From contig JAHLKD010000050.1 of assembly GCA_025526935.1 (NCBI GenBank), positions 62,001 through 126,000 of the forward strand: a stretch of 64,000 nt of DNA. The letters are read 5' to 3'. Source of the stretch: Cladochytrium replicatum. Lineage: Eukaryota; Chytridiomycota; Chytridiomycetes; Cladochytriales; Cladochytriaceae. Below, piece after piece: positions 1 to 10,880 of this stretch (position 1 is its first letter; each line of letters begins with the position of its first letter). A program made the position numbers and the translations under genes. Under the pieces are notes generated by a model, which searched no databases, was not told the DNA's origin, and saw nothing but the letters and a program-made list of their open reading frames with translations.

Positions 1-1421
1 TGGCGAGCCCGGATGTGATAGACTCGCAGGCTCCGTATACAGCGTCCGGGAATACATCTGTATTCCAAGGCATAAGTAATCGAAATCAAACAACTTTGCC
101 TGGACAACTCACCCCAGTGGAATCGCTTGATGGTGTACCACGTCCGTGCATTCCCTTTCATCGATCCAGCGAGAATGGCAATGAAGAACGGGATCATCAC
201 GCCATAGGGCACTTCACTGAACATGCTGATCGTCTTTGTGTACAGATCGACTAGACCCACCAAGGAATCCGATGAGGTCAGTGTTGCGGGATCGACTACA
301 TGGGTCTCCGTCATCATAGTTGCAACCCACACCACCGCAACTGTTCCCAAGAATGCACTGAGGGCAAATGGAACGACCCATACACCTTCTGTCAGCTAGA
401 AAATGCAGATCAGTAAACTACCCGCAAACGTGGCAGAATAAAATCATACAGTTGTAATGTAGCCTGCGAGAATTGTGCCCAGCGACACAGATACCAGCCC
501 GAGACCCTGGAACGACGCGATGTACACAGAGCGTTCATCAGGATGCGTCAGGTCCACAATCGCAGCGAGACAGACCGAAACGAGTGCAAGTAGACCACCC
601 GTGAGTCCAGTGATGAGCTTCCCAAGACACAGCCAAAGAATGTCCAAGTCGAAGAAAGCGTTGATGAAGATGTTGGTGCGATCCAACACGATACCGCAGA
701 TAGCGAGAAGCACGATAGGTTTGCGACCGTATCGATCCGAAAGCCATCCGTAGACAGAACCAAGCAAAATCACTAGGTCAAACAGGAATGTCAAAATAAA
801 GATATCAGCAAAGCAGTGCCAGAATACTTACGTGGGACAACTTCGCAAAGCTGGAGAATGGGAAAAACTGCCGCAGTACGAGCCAATACTTCATCGTTCC
901 TCTTGCACTCTTCCGGATCCACCGGCATTTTAACAGACGAGAATAAATTCATAGCAATCGGATCCGCGTTCGGTGCCAAGTTTTCATAGTAAGTCCTGCA
1001 CGTCCGAATCACGACATACATCCGCAACGGAGTGTCGCCCATCACAATACTGAAAACGAAATAATCAAAATAAAAATCCATGCATCAAAAGGTTTGCTTG
1101 TCAGAAGAATCAGACTTACCACAATACAAGGAAGACAACAGCCGGAAGAATTGCCATCACGGGCCAATTAATCTTCCGCTTCTGCGGAGGAGCCGTCCGC
1201 TTCAGTTCGTTCACGAGCCTCAACCGTTCTTCTTCCTGATACTGTGAAAACCGTCGGGAAGGACGGCGGGAGTCGGTCCGGAACTCCGGAAGGTCCTCGT
1301 GCTGGGAAGCGCGTCGGGACGGCCGCCGCGAGTCTGTTCTGAATTCGCCATGCTGTGAAGGGCGACGCTGCTCCGTGCGGAAGTTTGGGCCGTCGACGGC
1401 GGGTCTTGCGGAGTTATCCAT
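1..1421 (-). CDS. MFS transporter, 3' end off the window
   Basis: Multi-pass membrane carrier of the major facilitator superfamily; the substrate is not recognisable. Splicing by GT-AG junctions gives exons at about 1421-1120, 1049-832, 772-450, 395-113 and 57-1, all phase-consistent. The ATG at 1421 opens a hydrophilic N-terminus of about 75 residues with three RRPS-type repeats, then a first membrane segment (WPVMAILPAVVFLVLW). The third exon carries the MFS signature loop GWLSDRYGRKPIV followed by several hydrophobic helices. A Thr/Tyr-rich stretch before it (TCRTYYENLA) resembles the proton-coupled folate transporter/tetracycline-carrier-like fungal MFS group; that assignment is tentative. 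The C-terminal half lies beyond base 1. Family call is firm, substrate unknown. Confidence 0.8.
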
Positions 1422-1783
1422 TGCTAAGGTTGCCGTTGGGCGTGACCAACGAGCAGCCACACTCGAGTTTTTATAGAAGACGGGATTATTTATAGAATAT
1501 TGGAAAGTAGCAGGAAATAAGGTCGTTGAAGAGTTGAAGAGTTGCGACGCTGGCTGATCCGCACGTTGCACCACGAATCTTCTGGCATTCCAGTCATGGA
1601 AAGACATGATTGTAATGTTCAGTCAGTCCAGAGACTCTCCTTCCCCAGCTCACTATCGTCAGAAGTGTCCCATCGCTCTCGCTATCCAACCCTTCACAAT
1701 CACAAACGTCGTCAGACATCATGCTGCAAGCTCCACACAGAAAAAAATTGGTGTCGGAAGTTCAATACCACTAGACCTCTCAC

Positions 1784-3508
1784 TCATTCCAACAACCCAA
1801 GCACCGTCAGGTTCCTGCTCAGATCCCGGACGTCCTTGCGCATCATCGCGGTAATGGCATCTCGATTAGCACGGGACAACTTCTTGTGCAGAAGTCCACC
1901 CAAATCCAACGTGTGCAGAGATGGCATCTCCACGAGGAATTTCAGGAGCGTCGACCAAATTCTCTGAAAGTTTGAGGTAGCTCTTTCATCCTGATATAGA
2001 AGATGAAAAAGCTGGATGTGCAACACAAGAGCTTGGACATGTGAATCCATCTGACTAGCGTGTCGCATCAAACTATCGACCAGAGTTTCCAATATGTTGA
2101 ATGAACTGACAAACACTCGAAGAGCCAGTGATGTTATCGCCCCGTTTTCTGCAACTGCGTCCGCCAAGGCATCAATGTATTCCAACAACGGATCGTCGTC
2201 GCTTTCATTGAAGCAAAAATTCGCCTTGTGCATTAAACAAACTTCTAGGCTCGCCAGACGGGATGCACGTGAGTTTCCCGAGAAAAGAGGTAGCATCTCT
2301 CCAGCGTTGCCGTCTAGCCCATTGAATAGCAGAATGAATTTCTCCAATGACGGTAATGTTGCAATGGCTGACCCAAGCGCATCATATCCCCCTTTATCAA
2401 CCGCTGAGAATCCTAGAGTTAGCGATCGGAGGTTCGAAAAATCCTGCTTTAAGACTGTCGCTGCATCAAGCACCCACGTTCGATTTACAAATCTTTCATC
2501 GTTGGATTTCTCCCTCAGTTCAAGCTCCAAAAGCTCCGTCGATTTATTTTGGTCTATCACTTTGAAGAGGGTATCCGCCCAACGCGAGCTCGGGAATGGC
2601 TGTTTGAAAAAGCGGTCTGGTGCAGCCAGTAGCCGTACCTTTCTGAGAGATGTACACGCTCCCACAAACTGACCAATCAAAGTATCCAAGAAGTCGTCCG
2701 AGCTGATAGCAAAATCTCTCTCGTCCAGCATATTTCCAGGACTATCTCTCCACTCCCAGCAGAAAGAAACTAGTTTGTCGCACAAGAAGAATAAGCCTTC
2801 CGAAATCGGTGAAATTTCCAGTTCAGATATAGTGTTTCCCGTGAATTTGATATGAAGGGATCTCAGTTGAGTAAGTCTGCCAAGAAACGCCCCCAGAATT
2901 CTGAAAAACTTCCGCGGTTCGATTCCCCTCCTCAGGCCGATGAAATCAAAGTAAACCACCAGCTCGGTCAAATTTCCGTGCATTCCAAAAAGTGCACAGA
3001 CTTCTTCGAGGAACGCAGTATGATTCACCCTCCACAACGAAAGAGATTGGATTGTTGGTGAGAGGATCCTCACAACATCCATCAGACGTTGTGCATCGCT
3101 GCTGTCGTAGAATTCAAAACGTGTGAAAGCTTGTGCAATGGAGCCATCAATAAAATCGTTTCCTGTCGAACCCAGGTAGAGTTTCCGAAAATTTCCCAGA
3201 AGCGGAGACGGAGTCGGGGTGTTAAGCAGGAACGCGCTGTGGAACCTTTGCAGCCTGGTGCTGGGGACACCATGAGAGTCATTTTTTCGAATGGGGATAA
3301 TGTTTGGCTTCAGGAATACTACCCTACTCTCTCGAAGCAGAACCGGAAATAGCAAAGTTCGTAATCGACGACAGGTCTGCGAGAGCACGAGCGCGCTGCG
3401 GCGTATCATGAAGCTGGGAAAAGCGTCCGAGACCGCTAAGCGGTGGTTAGCAATGAGAATGAGAGGGCCTTGCAGCACATCATCAGGCAAATCGAGCAAG
3501 GTGGGCAT
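1784..3508 (-). CDS. F-box/LRR-like protein, copy A
   Basis: Single-exon gene of about 574 residues. The N-terminus has an F-box-like pattern: LPDDVLQGPL, then LSQTCRRLRTLLFPVLLRES. After it come irregular leucine-rich segments such as LRSLHIKFTG and LRSLTLGFSAV. F-box proteins usually recruit substrates to SCF ubiquitin ligases; no substrate can be inferred here. The start at 3508 (MPTLLDLPDD) is chosen because the paralogue at 8756 begins at the same residue; an upstream in-frame extension exists but is not shared. Copy B (8756-10498) is similar along its whole length, with substitutions and small indels. The gene lies downstream of an N-acetyltransferase on the same strand, about 210 bases away. 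Confidence 0.72.
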   Translation of the reverse strand: MPTLLDLPDDVLQGPLILIANHRLAVSDAFPSFMIRRSALVLSQTCRRLRTLLFPVLLRESRVVFLKPNIIPIRKNDSHGVPSTRLQRFHSAFLLNTPTPSPLLGNFRKLYLGSTGNDFIDGSIAQAFTRFEFYDSSDAQRLMDVVRILSPTIQSLSLWRVNHTAFLEEVCALFGMHGNLTELVVYFDFIGLRRGIEPRKFFRILGAFLGRLTQLRSLHIKFTGNTISELEISPISEGLFFLCDKLVSFCWEWRDSPGNMLDERDFAISSDDFLDTLIGQFVGACTSLRKVRLLAAPDRFFKQPFPSSRWADTLFKVIDQNKSTELLELELREKSNDERFVNRTWVLDAATVLKQDFSNLRSLTLGFSAVDKGGYDALGSAIATLPSLEKFILLFNGLDGNAGEMLPLFSGNSRASRLASLEVCLMHKANFCFNESDDDPLLEYIDALADAVAENGAITSLALRVFVSSFNILETLVDSLMRHASQMDSHVQALVLHIQLFHLLYQDERATSNFQRIWSTLLKFLVEMPSLHTLDLGGLLHKKLSRANRDAITAMMRKDVRDLSRNLTVLGLLE

Positions 3509-3718
3509 TTTGATATTTTGATAGGTGTCAAAATGCTGAGCAAAAATATGCTCCTGAGAAAATTTGTCGACAAATTTCAAATTAAGCAAAGAATGCGTCG
3601 CCTGCTCACGTCCTAAAAACGTAAAGAACATCACAGCATTTGCAGGGAACGAAAAACTGAACGACTAGACCCCAAACAATTCAGAATCGAAGAGAACAAC
3701 GTCGTTGGGACGGCATGT

Positions 3719-4780
3719 TTAAATATTCAGATCCATCCAAAACCGCTTCTTCAACTCTCCGACAAATTCATCCAAAGTGGACACGGTGTAGTTCTCCACC
3801 TCCTGTCCCTCCGGATTTCTTGCAACCACTTTCCACCCGTTCTCCTCCTTGCCGATGATCATGATCCCACCTCCATCCTCAGCTACCATCGACACCAGAT
3901 TGTTCTGATCCCCTGGCGGGCATCTGGACGGAATGCATACCCGCTGGTTCATCTTCTCTAAACGGTCAAACTCGATATCCTCGTCCATCCAGATATAAAA
4001 CCTGTTTCCGCGCGGGTCTGGAAAGCGCACATTCAGCGATTCAGAGTCTTTCGAAGGCGGAGGGGATTCCTTTGGTGCATGGTTGTAATACAGCACCCAT
4101 CGCTCTGTGTTCGACCACTGCACGAGATCGATCACAATGGATCTGCCAAAGTGGCCACGTCCGGTTGCCCCACGACGGAACGGGATGGGTTCGGTGGGGC
4201 CGTAGTTTCCACTACCGTCGTCACATAACCACCAACTCGCGCATTCGGGAACGTCTGACTTTGGGGTCTCAAAGGGGCCGAGATCGGAACCGTCCTCGTC
4301 GCTCGAAGGAACCCCGACGATGAGAAAGAGATGAGATTCTTGGAGGTTGAGAGCGCTCTCGTGGGACGTGGACCCGAAGATGACGGTACTTGTGCGGAGG
4401 AGGACTGTGAATCCAAGGGCAGAGAGCGCTGCGGCCAGGAGAAGGTTGTTCTCGAGGCAGTAGCCACCGTGGCGCTTTTCAAGGAGTTTGGTTTGCAGTG
4501 ATAGGAGGTCTAGTTGGATGGTCGGGTTGGTGTTGGTTGAGGGGTTGTCGGGATCGACGGACGCGATATACTCGGCAACAATTTCTCGCGGGTAGTACAC
4601 TCCGAGGTTGGAGTAGGGAATCTGCTTTGCCTGGTTGATGACAACAGATTTGAGGGTGGAGAGAGTGGGCGGGGGGAGAGATCCGTCAGCAGGAAGGGAA
4701 TCAATGACTCTGAGATAAGTTTTGAGGAATGGATCCCCAACTTCGGCGAGCGGGAGAGGCGGAAGATTGGAGTAGAGCAT
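3719..4780 (-). CDS. Arylamine N-acetyltransferase family, copy 1
   Basis: About 353 residues. NAT enzymes move an acetyl group from acetyl-CoA to arylamines and hydrazines by a Cys-His-Asp triad; in fungi they detoxify aromatic amines. Visible are IPYSNLG, matching the family's substrate-loop motif, and GGYCLENN with the catalytic Cys. HLFLIVG probably holds the His, and WWLCDDGSGNYGPTEPIPF probably holds the Asp before the GPT turn. Between the His and Asp there is an acidic insertion of about 40 residues, shared by all three copies here. The start at 4780 (MLYSNLPPLPL) matches the starts of copies 2 and 3. An in-frame ATG further upstream (about 4948) would add some 55 residues including a Val-rich membrane-like segment, so a membrane-anchored form is possible. 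Confidence 0.82.
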   Translation of the reverse strand: MLYSNLPPLPLAEVGDPFLKTYLRVIDSLPADGSLPPPTLSTLKSVVINQAKQIPYSNLGVYYPREIVAEYIASVDPDNPSTNTNPTIQLDLLSLQTKLLEKRHGGYCLENNLLLAAALSALGFTVLLRTSTVIFGSTSHESALNLQESHLFLIVGVPSSDEDGSDLGPFETPKSDVPECASWWLCDDGSGNYGPTEPIPFRRGATGRGHFGRSIVIDLVQWSNTERWVLYYNHAPKESPPPSKDSESLNVRFPDPRGNRFYIWMDEDIEFDRLEKMNQRVCIPSRCPPGDQNNLVSMVAEDGGGIMIIGKEENGWKVVARNPEGQEVENYTVSTLDEFVGELKKRFWMDLNI

Positions 4781-5026
4781 GAAGATGACCAGAGTAACAA
4801 TCCACACGACAACGACGACGACTGCGCGGGAAGCGACAACTGCGCGCGTAAATTTGTGGTAGTAAAATCTCCAAATTAAACTTGAACTTTGCCAGTTTTC
4901 GGAGAGCAAGGTAAGGAGGATTGGAAATGGAGTGCTCAGCAAGGTCAATTGTCACATAAGAGGATTTTAATTCAGAAGGTTACTGTTGGATTGGACTAAA
5001 TCTCAAATAATTTGCAACATCCATCT

Positions 5027-6226
5027 TTAAGCATGGAGTCCCTCTTCTACCAACCCATGCTCCTCGAGCCATCGCTCGCAATCCAATGCCGCCATGCACC
5101 CCGACCCAGCAGCCGTCACCGCCTGCCTGTACCTCCGATCTTGCACGTCCCCAGCGGCAAAGATCCCATCCACCGTTGTATAACTTGTCCCCGGCTTCGT
5201 CACCACATACCCCTCCTTATCCAGCTCCACCCCCGAGTTCTTCCCCAACAATTCCGTGTTTGGCTGATGCCCAATCGCATAAAACAGTCCGTTCACATTC
5301 ACGCTCCTCGTGTCCTTGGTCACGGTGTCCTGGACCACAAGATCTCTCAAAAGCTTCCCATCGCCCTTCGCTTCAACCGGCACCGTGTTCCAAAGCACTT
5401 TGATTTTATTGTTTCTCGCCACGCGATCCTGCATCGCCTTGGAAGCACGTAAACGGTCCCTACGCACGAGAAGGAGGACCTCTTTCCCGTACTTTGTGAG
5501 GAAAATCGCCTCCTCGCACGCAGAATCGCCGCCGCCCACGACCGCGAGAACACCGTTCCTGAATATCGGAACGGCACCGTCACATACTGCGCACGCAGAG
5601 ATCCCGCGCTGCCAGTACGACTGCTCACCGGGCAAGTTGAGCCGTTTCGCGGTCGCACCGGTTGCCAACACAACCGCAGACGCGTGAACAGGTGTACCCG
5701 CTTCAGTCGTCAACACAAAAGGTCGATTCGACGTGTCCAGAGACGAAATCGTCTCAGTGTGAATGGTCGTTCCGAGTCTCGTCGACTGCAATCTGAACAA
5801 ATCCATCATGTTGGGTCCACTGATACCTTCGGGGAATCCGGGAAAGTTCTCGACTTCGGTTGTGGTGGTGAGCTGTCCGCCCGGCGCGACCCCGCCGGCC
5901 ATGAACCCTTCGTAGAGGACCGGAGTCAGATTCGCGCGTGCGAGATAGATCGCGGCTGTGTGCGCTGCGGGGCCTGAGCCTACGATCACGACGCGGTGAG
6001 GACGACCGGGCGTGCCATTGGTCTTCAGTGATGGTGGAGAAGAATCGGAGTGTGAGACCGCATCAGAAAACGAGCGCAATGGTGTGACGGCGGCTGCTAC
6101 GATGGTCGAGGGCGCTGGTCCGGCTAGGTGATTTGCGATTGCGCTGATTGCAGATACAGCACGGCGGACGACGGGAGAGGGCGCGGAGGTCGCTGCGGTG
6201 GAAAGCGGCCGTTGGAAGGCGAACAT
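5027..6226 (-). CDS. Thioredoxin reductase, low-molecular-weight type
   Basis: NADPH-dependent flavoenzyme that reduces thioredoxin. Single exon, 399 residues. The FAD-binding motif [20 protein letters not shown] begins near residue 79. The redox-active CAVC lies near residue 217, followed by the NADPH-binding [12 protein letters not shown]. The C-terminal FAD motif [15 protein letters not shown] is followed by a Gly/Ala-rich stretch. The first 75 residues are Ser/Ala/Arg-rich and poor in acidic residues, resembling a mitochondrial targeting peptide. Yeast cytosolic Trr1 lacks this extension and mitochondrial Trr2 has one, so a mitochondrial or dual location is inferred. An internal Met near the FAD motif is absent, which supports the long form. 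Confidence 0.93.
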   Translation of the reverse strand: MFAFQRPLSTAATSAPSPVVRRAVSAISAIANHLAGPAPSTIVAAAVTPLRSFSDAVSHSDSSPPSLKTNGTPGRPHRVVIVGSGPAAHTAAIYLARANLTPVLYEGFMAGGVAPGGQLTTTTEVENFPGFPEGISGPNMMDLFRLQSTRLGTTIHTETISSLDTSNRPFVLTTEAGTPVHASAVVLATGATAKRLNLPGEQSYWQRGISACAVCDGAVPIFRNGVLAVVGGGDSACEEAIFLTKYGKEVLLLVRRDRLRASKAMQDRVARNNKIKVLWNTVPVEAKGDGKLLRDLVVQDTVTKDTRSVNVNGLFYAIGHQPNTELLGKNSGVELDKEGYVVTKPGTSYTTVDGIFAAGDVQDRRYRQAVTAAGSGCMAALDCERWLEEHGLVEEGLHA

Positions 6227-6302
6227 TTTTGAAGTTTTTCCGGGGAAGAAGCCACACGTTCACTTTTTCGTTAAAAAATAGCAGAGGTTTCAATACTGCA
6301 TC

Positions 6303-6740
6303 TCAGCTGCGCGGAAGAGAGAAACTCTCATTTCCAGACCTAAATTCCAGCTCATTATCATCGAGAACGTCCTTCCCTATGATCCCAACAATCTTGTGAT
6401 CCATCGTCCTCATAACCACAAACTTGATCCGCACCGTGGGTTCTCCAAACCTGATCCGAATCGGTACCTCCGAACACAGCAACCGCCAGCATCCCGCTCG
6501 GCTCTCCCGTGTACACATCAAACAGCCTGATCGCGTCAACTTCTTGTCGGAGACGGCGGTTCTTCAACTCGTCGATGGTGCAGTGCGCGTACACTTCCTC
6601 ACGCATGACGGCGGTGTCGCTTAGGTTGCTAAAGACGAGGTACAGTCGACGGAGTAAGGGCGGGGAAGGGTGGTCGATATGAGGAAGGTGTTGAGGATGA
6701 GGTTGGGAACTGTTTCGGTGGTGCAAATGCATCCGACCTT
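6303..6740 (-). other. Possible coding segment of unknown product, two reading frames
   Basis: A coding-like stretch that I do not recognise. From about 6650 to 6480 one minus frame reads as plausible protein (VMREEVYAHCTIDELKNRRL, then LFDVYTGEPSGMLAVAVFG). From about 6460 to 6303 a different frame reads FGEPTVRIKFVVMRTMDHKI, then VGIIGKDVLDDNELEF and a stop. No normal-sized GT-AG intron joins the two frames. It may be a small gene with a frameshift, or a relic. It lies in the roughly 870 bases between thioredoxin reductase and eIF4A3. Confidence 0.3.
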
Positions 6741-7095
6741 TCCATCTTAGATTACGGGAGAGAGAGTGGGAAGCGCGCTTAGAGGTGAGTTAGCTGAGGA
6801 TGTGTGATTTCAGACAAAACTGCATTCACAGCATCAAATACTCTCTAGTAAATGGCTAAATCGTATCCCCTCTTATATTAATTCATGAACAAAAAAACCA
6901 ATGCACTACAGTAAAACAAATCAGCATTGCGAATCCAAAAGAATGTGCACTAACAACGTACCATGCCGGGCTATCGCCCTCCCTCCCACCACATACTCAC
7001 CACCACTCCAGCAGCAGCCAACATCTGCCGGCGATAAATGTCCAATCTCGAGCGTCCAACATCCAGTTCAACCAATCATCGTCCAATCACAATAT

Positions 7096-8495
7096 TTAAA
7101 TAAGATCCGTCACTAAAAAAGAGCAAAGAAACAATTAACTTCTTTCTGCCTCATTTGCTCTGTCATGTCAATGCTCACCGTTCATGGGCATTTCATCAAT
7201 CTGGGTACTGTAGTACTGTTCGATATCCCTCAAAATCTTGATATCGTCGTTCTTGACAAAGTTGATCGCTATATAAAAGTAATCATTGAGTCTACTTTGT
7301 GCGCGATCCAATTCTTTGATAGCATACCAACACCCTTGCGACCGAAACGTCCAGAACGGCCGATACGGTGAATGTACAGTTCACGGTTGTTGGGAAGGTC
7401 GTAGTTGATAACGAGCGACACTTGCTGCACGTCGATACCGCGAGCCCACACATCCGTAGTGATCAAAACACGGCTGTCCAAATGAAAAGATCAACTCACA
7501 TAGGACCATTTTACTCCTGTAACTCACCTGGAACCCTGGCGGAACTCCTGCATGATCGCGTCGCGCTCCTTCTGCGGCATCTCCCCGTGCATCGAAGACA
7601 CCGTGAAATTAGCCTCCCGCATCTTCTCCGTGAGCCAATCAACCTTCCTGCGCGTGTTGCAGAAAATAACCGCCTGTGTGATCGTAAGCGTGTCGTACAG
7701 GTCGCACAGCGTGTCGAATTTCCACTCCTCCCTCTCCACAGCCACAAAGAACTGCTTGATGCCTTCGAGCGTCAACTCGTCACGCTTGACCAGGATACGC
7801 ACGGGGTCCGTCATAAACTTAGTGGTCATCTCCAGCACGTCGTGCGGCAGAGTAGCAGATAGCAGAACGACCTGGGTGTTGTGGGGCAGGTATCTGTACA
7901 CATCGTAGATCTGCTCGCGGAAACCGCGGGAGAGCATCTCGTCCGCCTCGTCGAGAACGAGCATCTTGATGTGTTTGGTGCGGAGGTTCCTACGCTTGAT
8001 CATGTCAAAGACACGACCGGGAGTTCCTGAGACGACGTGCACGCCATTGTCGAGTCGCTTTATATCGTCCGCGATCGAGGTGCCACCGATACAAGTGTGG
8101 CACTGGACGGACATGTATTCACCGATAGCCAAGACAACCGACTCGATCTGGGTGGCGAGCTCACGAGTAGGCGAGAGGATGAGAGCCTGGGTCTCTCGGA
8201 TCGAGGTGTCGATGGACTGCAGCACTGAGATGGAGAAGGTAGCAGTTTTACCGGTACCGGACTGAGCCTGAGCGATCACGTCGCGTCCTGAGACGATGGG
8301 CAGGATGGCGCGCTGCTGGATGGCTGAGGGACGTTCGAAGCCGTAAGCGTAGACACCGCGAATCAGATCCTCCTTGAGGTTGAGGGCGTCGAAGGTCTGC
8401 ATGACCTTGACGCCCTCAGAAGTCTCGAAGACCAGCTTCTCGTCGGTTGTCCTGTCGATGCCGGACAGTTTCTTCGCGGAAGAGTCAGCAGCCAT
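7096..8495 (-). CDS. FAL1: DEAD-box RNA helicase eIF4A3, exon junction complex core
   Basis: Orthologue of human eIF4A3 and yeast Fal1, an ATP-dependent RNA clamp of the exon junction complex (Fal1 acts in 18S rRNA processing). Four exons at 8495-7528, 7473-7328, 7268-7179 and 7112-7096 give 406 residues. Motifs in order are AQSGTGKT (Walker A), PTRELA, GTPGR, DEAD, SAT, and [13 protein letters not shown]. The eIF4A3-specific run [20 protein letters not shown] separates it from eIF4A1/2. An in-frame stop occurs soon after the third exon if the last intron is ignored. Splicing it instead gives the C-terminus MPMNVTDLI, almost identical to the animal ending MPMNVADLI, so the 17-base terminal exon is chosen. 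Its presence fits the intron-rich genes of this window. Confidence 0.95.
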
Positions 8496-8755
8496 CGAAA
8501 AGTTGAAAAGAATTGGAAAGAATTTGGGGGTGGCTGGGGGGGATCTGAAAAGAAACAAAAAGTGAAATTAACATGGAGTGTTGCTTCGTCACAGACTATC
8601 TGGACACATTGGTATTAGTCGAATCCGAGGGACCGCTGTACAGTCTCGACTTTTTACTTTGGACAAGCATCGGGCCTGCTGCTGTTTGAAGATTCCTCGG
8701 TAACAGTCAAAATTTTCTCGTTGGGCAGCACAGCGACATCGACACCAACACCAAA

Positions 8756-10498
8756 ATGCCAACCTTGCTCAGTTTGCCGGATGATGTGCTGCAAGGGCCG
8801 CTCATTTCTTACGCCATCCCGCACCGCTATGTGGTCACGGACGCTTTTGCACCCACCTTATTAAAATGCCAAAATCTATGCAGTAACCATCTTTATGCCG
8901 TGGTGCTCTCGCAGACCTGTCGACGATTACGAACGGTGCTTCTTCCAGTTCTTCTTCGAGAGAATCCCGTCGAGTTAATCAAACCAAACTATATCCCCAT
9001 GCTCAATAGTCCCTTTGGAAACGGTCATCATGACGACTCCAGCGACAGATTGCAAAGATTTCACTTCACTTTCCTGCTTAACACCCCTTGCCCCTCTCCA
9101 CTTTTGGGACATTTTCGGAAACTCTACCTGGGATCGAGAGGCGGCGATACCCTTGATGCCCCCCTCACAACATTTTTCGCTCGTTTTGACTGGGATGACA
9201 ACGATGCACAGCGTCTGACGGATGTTGTGAGGATCCTCTCACCAACAATCCAGACTCTTTATTTGTGGCGAGTTAATGACGCCGCCTATCTCGAAGAAGT
9301 CTGCACACTCTTCGGAATGCACGGAAATTTAACCGAGCTGGTTGTTTACTTTGATTTTATTTGGCTGAAGAATGGGGTTGAACCACCGATATTTTTCAGA
9401 ATCCTGGGGGCATTTCTCGCTAAGCTTCCTCGGCTGCGATCCCTTCATATCAAATGCACGGGAAACACAGTCTCTGAACGCGAGATCTCTCCTCTTTCGG
9501 AAGGCCTTTTCTCGTTGTGCAACAATCTAGTTTCTTTCTGCTGGGAGTGGACCGGTATTCTTGGCAGTTATCTGGATGAGAAATCTCTTGCGATCATTCC
9601 AGAAGACTTCGTCGGTGCTTTGATTGGGCGGTTTGTGGGAACGTGTACATCTCTCAGAACGGTTCGGCTGCGGGTTGAGCCTGACCGCCTTTTCCACCGG
9701 CCATTGCCGAGCTCGCATTGGGCGGATATCCTCTCCAAGATGGAGGCCAATAGATCAACCGGTGCATCAGAGCTTGAGCTAAAAGAAGATTCTTGCGATG
9801 AAAAGCTCGTTGATCGAACGTGGGTGCTTCATGTTGCAAGCGTTTTAGAGCAAGGATTTTCGAACCTGCGATCGCTTTCCCTCGGATTTTCGGCGGTCGT
9901 TAATGAGGGATATGTTGCGCTCGGCTTAGCCATTGCTACGTTGCCGTCATTGGAGAAGCTCTGTATTGAATTCAAAAGGCTGGAAGGCAATGTTGAAGCG
10001 GTCCTGCCGCTTTTCTCGGGAATCTCACGTGCATCACGTCTAACGAGTCTGGAAGTCAGTCACAACTCTTTAAATCCAGTCGATGAAGTTTTGCCGGAAT
10101 ACTTTCATGCCTTGATAAAAGCCGTTGCAGATAACGGGGCAATATCAACACTGGCTCTTCGAATGTTTGCCAAATCATTCCAGGGATTGGAAATTCTGGT
10201 CGATTCGCTGATGCGACATGCAAGTCGAATAGATTCGCACCTCCGAACTCTTGGGCTGAGCATTCACGTCATGGAAAGCGTATATCGGAGGGAAAGAACT
10301 ACCCTAAACTTTCACGAAGCCTGGTCGACGCTCCTGAGACTGCTTGTGGAGATGCCATTGCTGCAAACTTTGGATTTGGGTGGAACGTTCCATCATAACT
10401 TGTTCTATCTTGCAGAAAGAGTGTCCATTGCCACAAGGATACGCAACGACATCAGTGTTTACAGGAGAAATCTGAGGGTGATTGGGCGGTTCGAATGA
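8756..10498 (+). CDS. F-box/LRR-like protein, copy B
   Basis: Single-exon gene of 580 residues, paralogue of the gene at 1784-3508 on the opposite strand. The F-box-like start reads MPTLLSLPDDVLQGPLISYA, with LSQTCRRLRTVLLPVLLREN after an inserted stretch of about 10 residues absent from copy A. The body is a series of leucine-rich segments (for example LRSLHIKCTG, LRSLSLGFSAV, TLDLGG near the end). Both copies stay open over about 1.7 kb, which argues that both are functional. It sits divergently about 260 bases from eIF4A3 and is followed in the same direction by N-acetyltransferase copy 2. SCF-linked ubiquitination is the family role; the target is unknown. Confidence 0.75.
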   Translation: MPTLLSLPDDVLQGPLISYAIPHRYVVTDAFAPTLLKCQNLCSNHLYAVVLSQTCRRLRTVLLPVLLRENPVELIKPNYIPMLNSPFGNGHHDDSSDRLQRFHFTFLLNTPCPSPLLGHFRKLYLGSRGGDTLDAPLTTFFARFDWDDNDAQRLTDVVRILSPTIQTLYLWRVNDAAYLEEVCTLFGMHGNLTELVVYFDFIWLKNGVEPPIFFRILGAFLAKLPRLRSLHIKCTGNTVSEREISPLSEGLFSLCNNLVSFCWEWTGILGSYLDEKSLAIIPEDFVGALIGRFVGTCTSLRTVRLRVEPDRLFHRPLPSSHWADILSKMEANRSTGASELELKEDSCDEKLVDRTWVLHVASVLEQGFSNLRSLSLGFSAVVNEGYVALGLAIATLPSLEKLCIEFKRLEGNVEAVLPLFSGISRASRLTSLEVSHNSLNPVDEVLPEYFHALIKAVADNGAISTLALRMFAKSFQGLEILVDSLMRHASRIDSHLRTLGLSIHVMESVYRRERTTLNFHEAWSTLLRLLVEMPLLQTLDLGGTFHHNLFYLAERVSIATRIRNDISVYRRNLRVIGRFE

Positions 10499-10880
10499 GT
10501 AGGTTGCTAGAAAACCGGCCGTAGAAAGCCGCAGCGATTCCTGTCAACGTCGGGAAATATTTGAAATAGAGATTACTTTTTGGGAATGTTCTGCGTCATG
10601 ACTGATCATTGGTATGGAGACTGTTCTTTAAGAAGTGATGCTTTTGTAATGGTGCACTAATCTTTGTTAACTGTTTGTCTTAAGCTTCCATATATGCAAA
10701 TACTTTGCTGTTGGTGAACGTTTTCCTCAAACACTCATCATACCACAAGCTGGTCTATTGTCCGAGACATCCTCCAATCAGAGCAGAACAAACGGTTGAA
10801 AATTTTGAACGAAAATTTTGGATCAAAGACTTGCTGCTCAAGAACAACCACCACCCGGCCCTCGTTTGAATTCTCCGCAA
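10499..10880. other. Intergenic, F-box copy B to NAT copy 2
   Basis: About 380 bases, AT-rich in the first half. An in-frame extension of the following N-acetyltransferase begins near 10818, but its sequence is not shared with the other copies. No other feature is seen. Confidence 0.5.

Noticed and set aside
2094-2672. 192-codon plus-strand frame
   Set aside because: Antisense shadow of F-box copy A, which has clear paralogue support.
2920-2960. GGTTCGATTCC resembling a tRNA T-loop
   Set aside because: Lies inside the F-box coding sequence and no cloverleaf can be formed around it.
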